Below, piece after piece: positions 61,481-64,000 of a DNA stretch of 64,000 nucleotides (its first letter is position 1; the number at the start of each line of letters is the position of its first letter). A program made the position numbers and the translations under genes. Below the pieces are notes generated by a model that did not search any database, was not told the DNA's origin, and worked only from the letters and a program-made list of their open reading frames with translations. Location of the stretch: positions 1,017,001 through 1,081,000 of the forward strand of contig NZ_CP036266.1 of the NCBI RefSeq assembly GCF_007744075.1. The letters are read 5' to 3'. This stretch comes from Gimesia chilikensis. GTDB taxonomy: Bacteria; Planctomycetota; Planctomycetia; Planctomycetales; Planctomycetaceae.

Positions 61481-63319
61481 TCAGGATTCGGGGTCGATTT
61501 CGACTTCTTTCAGCTGAATGCCCATCATCTTCATCAATTCCAGGGCATTGCTGTGCTCGACGACACCGGGGCGCATGCGGTAGTCGAACGTCATTTTGCC
61601 GTCCACCAGCTGGTCCTCAAAGTGCACGTTGCGGGCCTTGTCACCGAACAGGTCCGTGATTTCGGTTAAGGCCAGGTCGTGAGTTGTTACGATTCCGATT
61701 CCGCCCCGTTCGATGAGCGTTTCAATCACGCTCTGGGCGCCGATCCGGCGGTCATGGGAGTTGGTTCCCTGCAGGATTTCGTCGAGCAGAAACAGCACGG
61801 GTTCGGGAGCGTCCGCCAGGTGCACCACGGCTGACAGACGGGCGACCGACTGGTAAAACAGCGAGGCTCCCTGCTGCAGTGAGTCCTGTACCCGCATCGC
61901 GGTTCCCGCCTGCATGGGTGAGACGCGAAGTGAGACGGCCCGCACCGGCGCTCCCGCCAGGGCGAGCACGAAGTTCGTGCCCACGGTTCGCATCAGTGTG
62001 CTTTTGCCGGACATGTTCGAACCGCTGATCATCAGCAGGCGGTCCTGTGAATTCAGTGTGACATCGTTGCGAACGACCTGATGTTCGGGAATCAGGGGGT
62101 GCCCCAGGCTGGTGCCTTCGAAACAGGGGCCAGTTGTCGGTTCCACGATTTCGGGGAAGGGATCTGTAGGGTGTTCATAGGCGTGGCCGGCCAGGGAGCA
62201 GAGGGCCTCAAATTCGCCGACCGCTGCCAGCCATTCGGGGCAGTGTGGTCCCACACGTTTGAGCCAGCGTTCGATGGCGCTCAGGTAGTGAAACGGGATT
62301 CCCAGCAGAATCGTCAATGGGGCAGAAAACTGATTGCGGAAGCAGTTGTTCAAGCCCTGAATGTATCGTCTGAGCTGGGCGATGCTCTTTGAAGGAGGGA
62401 CGCCGTCAGTCTGCAGGGCCGCGATAATTGCCTGGAGGTGCGGCGAGTTAAATTCGCGCTGTTCAATCAAAGACAGAACATCGGAGAGCACCGGCAGTCC
62501 GTCGCGGACTTCATCGGTCTGGCTCAGCAGTTCGCGGATCTGCGGACCCACAAAGAAGAGCAGGCAGACCTGAATGATGATGGCGACCACGATCGGGGCG
62601 ATTCCGGTCCAGGAGAACAGCCAGCTGATGACTGACAGGGCGGCGAAGATCCCCGTGATCATCGAGGCCCACTGCAGGGGAGCGGGAATGGAGATCAGGG
62701 GTTGCCCGACCCAGTCGGCCAGGTGAGTCTGTTCGATTTCACTATGGGTTTCCGCTTCGAGCAGTTCTAACGTCTCGCGAAAATCGAGTTCGTTGCGGAG
62801 CTCTTCGACGGATTGCTGACGCGCGCGGATGACACTGGTCTCAGCCGGGCCAAGCAGCCAGCGGGCCAGCGTCTCTTCTCCCAGCTTCGTACGGGCGGCA
62901 CAGATCAGCTGGAACAGAGAGCCTCTCCCTAACAGGTCCAGGTCGCCGGCGTACATGTGTTGCGGGTCGTAATATTCTTCACCGGTGGGCCGGACGTCAA
63001 TCCACTTGTCGTCCAGGCGATCCAGGGCGGTTCGATAGTAGGCTTCCGCGAGCCGGGCCCGTTTAAGGCGGCGGATACAGCGGGCGTGCAGAATCACCAG
63101 TACAATGAAGGCGATCGCAGGCACAAAGAGCCACTGGGCGCTCAGGATTTCGGCCAGCGTGGAGGCCAGCAGGATTCCGACTGCTGCCAGAAAGACAAAG
63201 CCCCGCCATGTCGAAAAGCGGTCGCTTTCCTTCACAAATGCCTGTACGTCCGACGCACGACTGGCGAGCCGCTGTTCGTATTCGGTCCGGGGGTTCTGCT
63301 GATTCTGGGGGGCTTGCAT
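61481..63319 (-). CDS. Membrane-anchored MutS-family ATPase
   Basis: 612 residues. The C-terminal part is the MutS ATPase: Walker A GSNMSGKSTLMRTVG (~431-445), LDEILQGTNSHDR Walker B (~510-522) and VTTHDLALTE. Before it lies the helical lever/clamp-like region (~130-400). The mismatch-reading domain I is absent and two pairs of transmembrane helices are visible (~42-82 and ~220-262). The substrate is therefore unlikely to be ordinary mismatched DNA. It converges with mgtE. Confidence 0.85.
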   Translation of the reverse strand: MQAPQNQQNPRTEYEQRLASRASDVQAFVKESDRFSTWRGFVFLAAVGILLASTLAEILSAQWLFVPAIAFIVLVILHARCIRRLKRARLAEAYYRTALDRLDDKWIDVRPTGEEYYDPQHMYAGDLDLLGRGSLFQLICAARTKLGEETLARWLLGPAETSVIRARQQSVEELRNELDFRETLELLEAETHSEIEQTHLADWVGQPLISIPAPLQWASMITGIFAALSVISWLFSWTGIAPIVVAIIIQVCLLFFVGPQIRELLSQTDEVRDGLPVLSDVLSLIEQREFNSPHLQAIIAALQTDGVPPSKSIAQLRRYIQGLNNCFRNQFSAPLTILLGIPFHYLSAIERWLKRVGPHCPEWLAAVGEFEALCSLAGHAYEHPTDPFPEIVEPTTGPCFEGTSLGHPLIPEHQVVRNDVTLNSQDRLLMISGSNMSGKSTLMRTVGTNFVLALAGAPVRAVSLRVSPMQAGTAMRVQDSLQQGASLFYQSVARLSAVVHLADAPEPVLFLLDEILQGTNSHDRRIGAQSVIETLIERGGIGIVTTHDLALTEITDLFGDKARNVHFEDQLVDGKMTFDYRMRPGVVEHSNALELMKMMGIQLKEVEIDPES

Positions 63320-63480
63320 CGAGTTCGTAATCTTCTGAGAACGCTCTTCTGGTAAAGCTCACTTCTAACGGATTGACGGGTTCATTGCCAGCGTAAACAA
63401 CGGTGAATTCTGATTTGCAATGAGTCTTCGTACAGGGTAAAACAACCATGCATCTCAGTTATTTTCAGGAGAAACCGGGC

Positions 63481-64000
63481 ATGGATCAAGTACCTGTTAT
63501 CGACACGCATCAGCACCTCTGGGACCTGGATCTATTCGAGTTGCCCTGGCTGCAACTGCCTGGAATGGATGTCCTGCGCCGCAGCTTTAGGATGTCCGAC
63601 TACCTGGAGGCGACACGAAATTGCCCGGTCGCCAAAACGGTTTACATGGAAGTAAATGTTCACCCGGATCTGCATGCGAAAGAAGCCCGCTACGTACTTG
63701 AGTTGTGCGCTCAGTCTGATAATCCAATGTCAGGAGCCGTCATTGGAGGGCAGCCGGGCGAAGCCGGTTTTGAATCGTACCTGGCAGAGTTCCTTGGGAA
63801 TCCGTTCCTGAAGGGCGTGCGGAGTATTTTGCACGATCCGGATCGGCCTCGGGGCATGTGCCTGACGCCTCAATTCAAACAGAATATCCAGCTGCTCGGT
63901 CAGCATGATCTGAGTTTCGATTTGTGCATGCGACCGGTGGAGTATCTGGATGCGGTGGAGCTGGTTGATGCCTGTCCGGAGACGCGGTTCATTGTTGATC
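63481..64000 (+). CDS. Amidohydrolase 2 family protein, partial at right edge
   Basis: The first 173 residues of a gene that runs off the window. It begins VIDTHQHLWDLDLFELPWLQ, the metal-binding start of the L-fuconolactonase/L-rhamnono-lactonase branch of amidohydrolase 2, followed by KTVYMEVNVHPDLHAKEARYV, GAVIGGQPGEAGFE and FLKGVRSILHDPDRP. ATG 63481 has AGGAGA about 9 bp upstream; ATG 63448 is an in-frame alternative without a ribosome site. A sugar-lactone hydrolase is likely. Confidence 0.88.
   Translation, partial: MDQVPVIDTHQHLWDLDLFELPWLQLPGMDVLRRSFRMSDYLEATRNCPVAKTVYMEVNVHPDLHAKEARYVLELCAQSDNPMSGAVIGGQPGEAGFESYLAEFLGNPFLKGVRSILHDPDRPRGMCLTPQFKQNIQLLGQHDLSFDLCMRPVEYLDAVELVDACPETRFIVD

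Noticed and set aside
1..64000. tRNA, rRNA, CRISPR, transposase or phage genes
   Set aside because: None was recognised on either strand by reading; a tRNAscan or profile search could still find a short tRNA missed by eye.

Overview
The window reads as a chromosomal segment of a flagellated planctomycete (order Planctomycetales, perhaps Gimesia- or Rubinisphaera-like; this is inferred from gene content, not from a marker tree). The clues are a DUF1559 pilin-like protein next to a Rhodopirellula-type ECF sigma factor and a FecR-like protein, a Hanks-type kinase with an FHA domain, a HEAT-repeat FlgI-like lipoprotein, many lipoproteins of unknown function, and an uninterrupted flagellar rod/ring/hook-junction cluster. 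I saw no rRNA, tRNA, CRISPR array, prophage or intact insertion sequence.

Layout. 1-7.3 kb: the 3' end of an unknown gene, the FlgI-like HEAT lipoprotein, smc with an acidic insert, and moaC. 7.6-11.8 kb: trans-polyprenyl diphosphate synthase, an ABC-2 type permease without a nearby ATPase, and a DUF21/CBS membrane protein. 11.8-14.5 kb (minus strand): a lidless Hsp70 and a membrane-anchored J-like protein that lacks HPD and carries an MshEN-like domain. 15.1-19.4 kb: phosphohexomutase, inositol-3-phosphate synthase and a UbiA prenyltransferase. 19.4-25.4 kb: assorted single genes, including an MFS exporter, a CHAD protein, a GNAT acetyltransferase, a prokaryotic pentameric ligand-gated ion channel and a DUF1569 protein. 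25.4-29.0 kb: a lower-GC island with a WD40-like protein, a lipoprotein, a SUKH/SMI1 protein and a scrap of a second DUF1569 gene. 29.0-37.4 kb: an aldolase, an SGNH hydrolase, a kinase/FHA protein, a phosphoesterase, and the ECF-FecR-DUF1559-lipoprotein unit. 37.8-47.4 kb: a possible Zn-phospholipase-fold protein, a YHS lipoprotein, an SSS transporter operon with an amidohydrolase and a D-threonine-aldolase-like enzyme, a RecA/KaiC-like ATPase, an HDOD protein and a secreted protein.

47.8-58.5 kb is the flagellar block: csrA, then flgF, flgG, flgA, flgH, flgI, a FlgJ rod-binding domain, flgN, flgK and a very long flgL. It encodes the distal rod, the P and L rings with the P-ring chaperone, and the hook-filament junction with its chaperone. 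csrA has a good sigma-54 type -24/-12 match with a perfect 15-bp-arm palindrome about 120-160 bp upstream. The flgF leader can fold into a three-way junction that hides the flgF ribosome binding site and shows a GGGGGGA loop of the type CsrA binds. I regard this csrA-flgF leader pair as the most interesting undescribed regulatory candidate here. The window ends with rplM-rpsI (S9 has a long acidic N-terminal extension), mgtE, a membrane-anchored MutS-family ATPase, and the start of an amidohydrolase that runs off the right edge.
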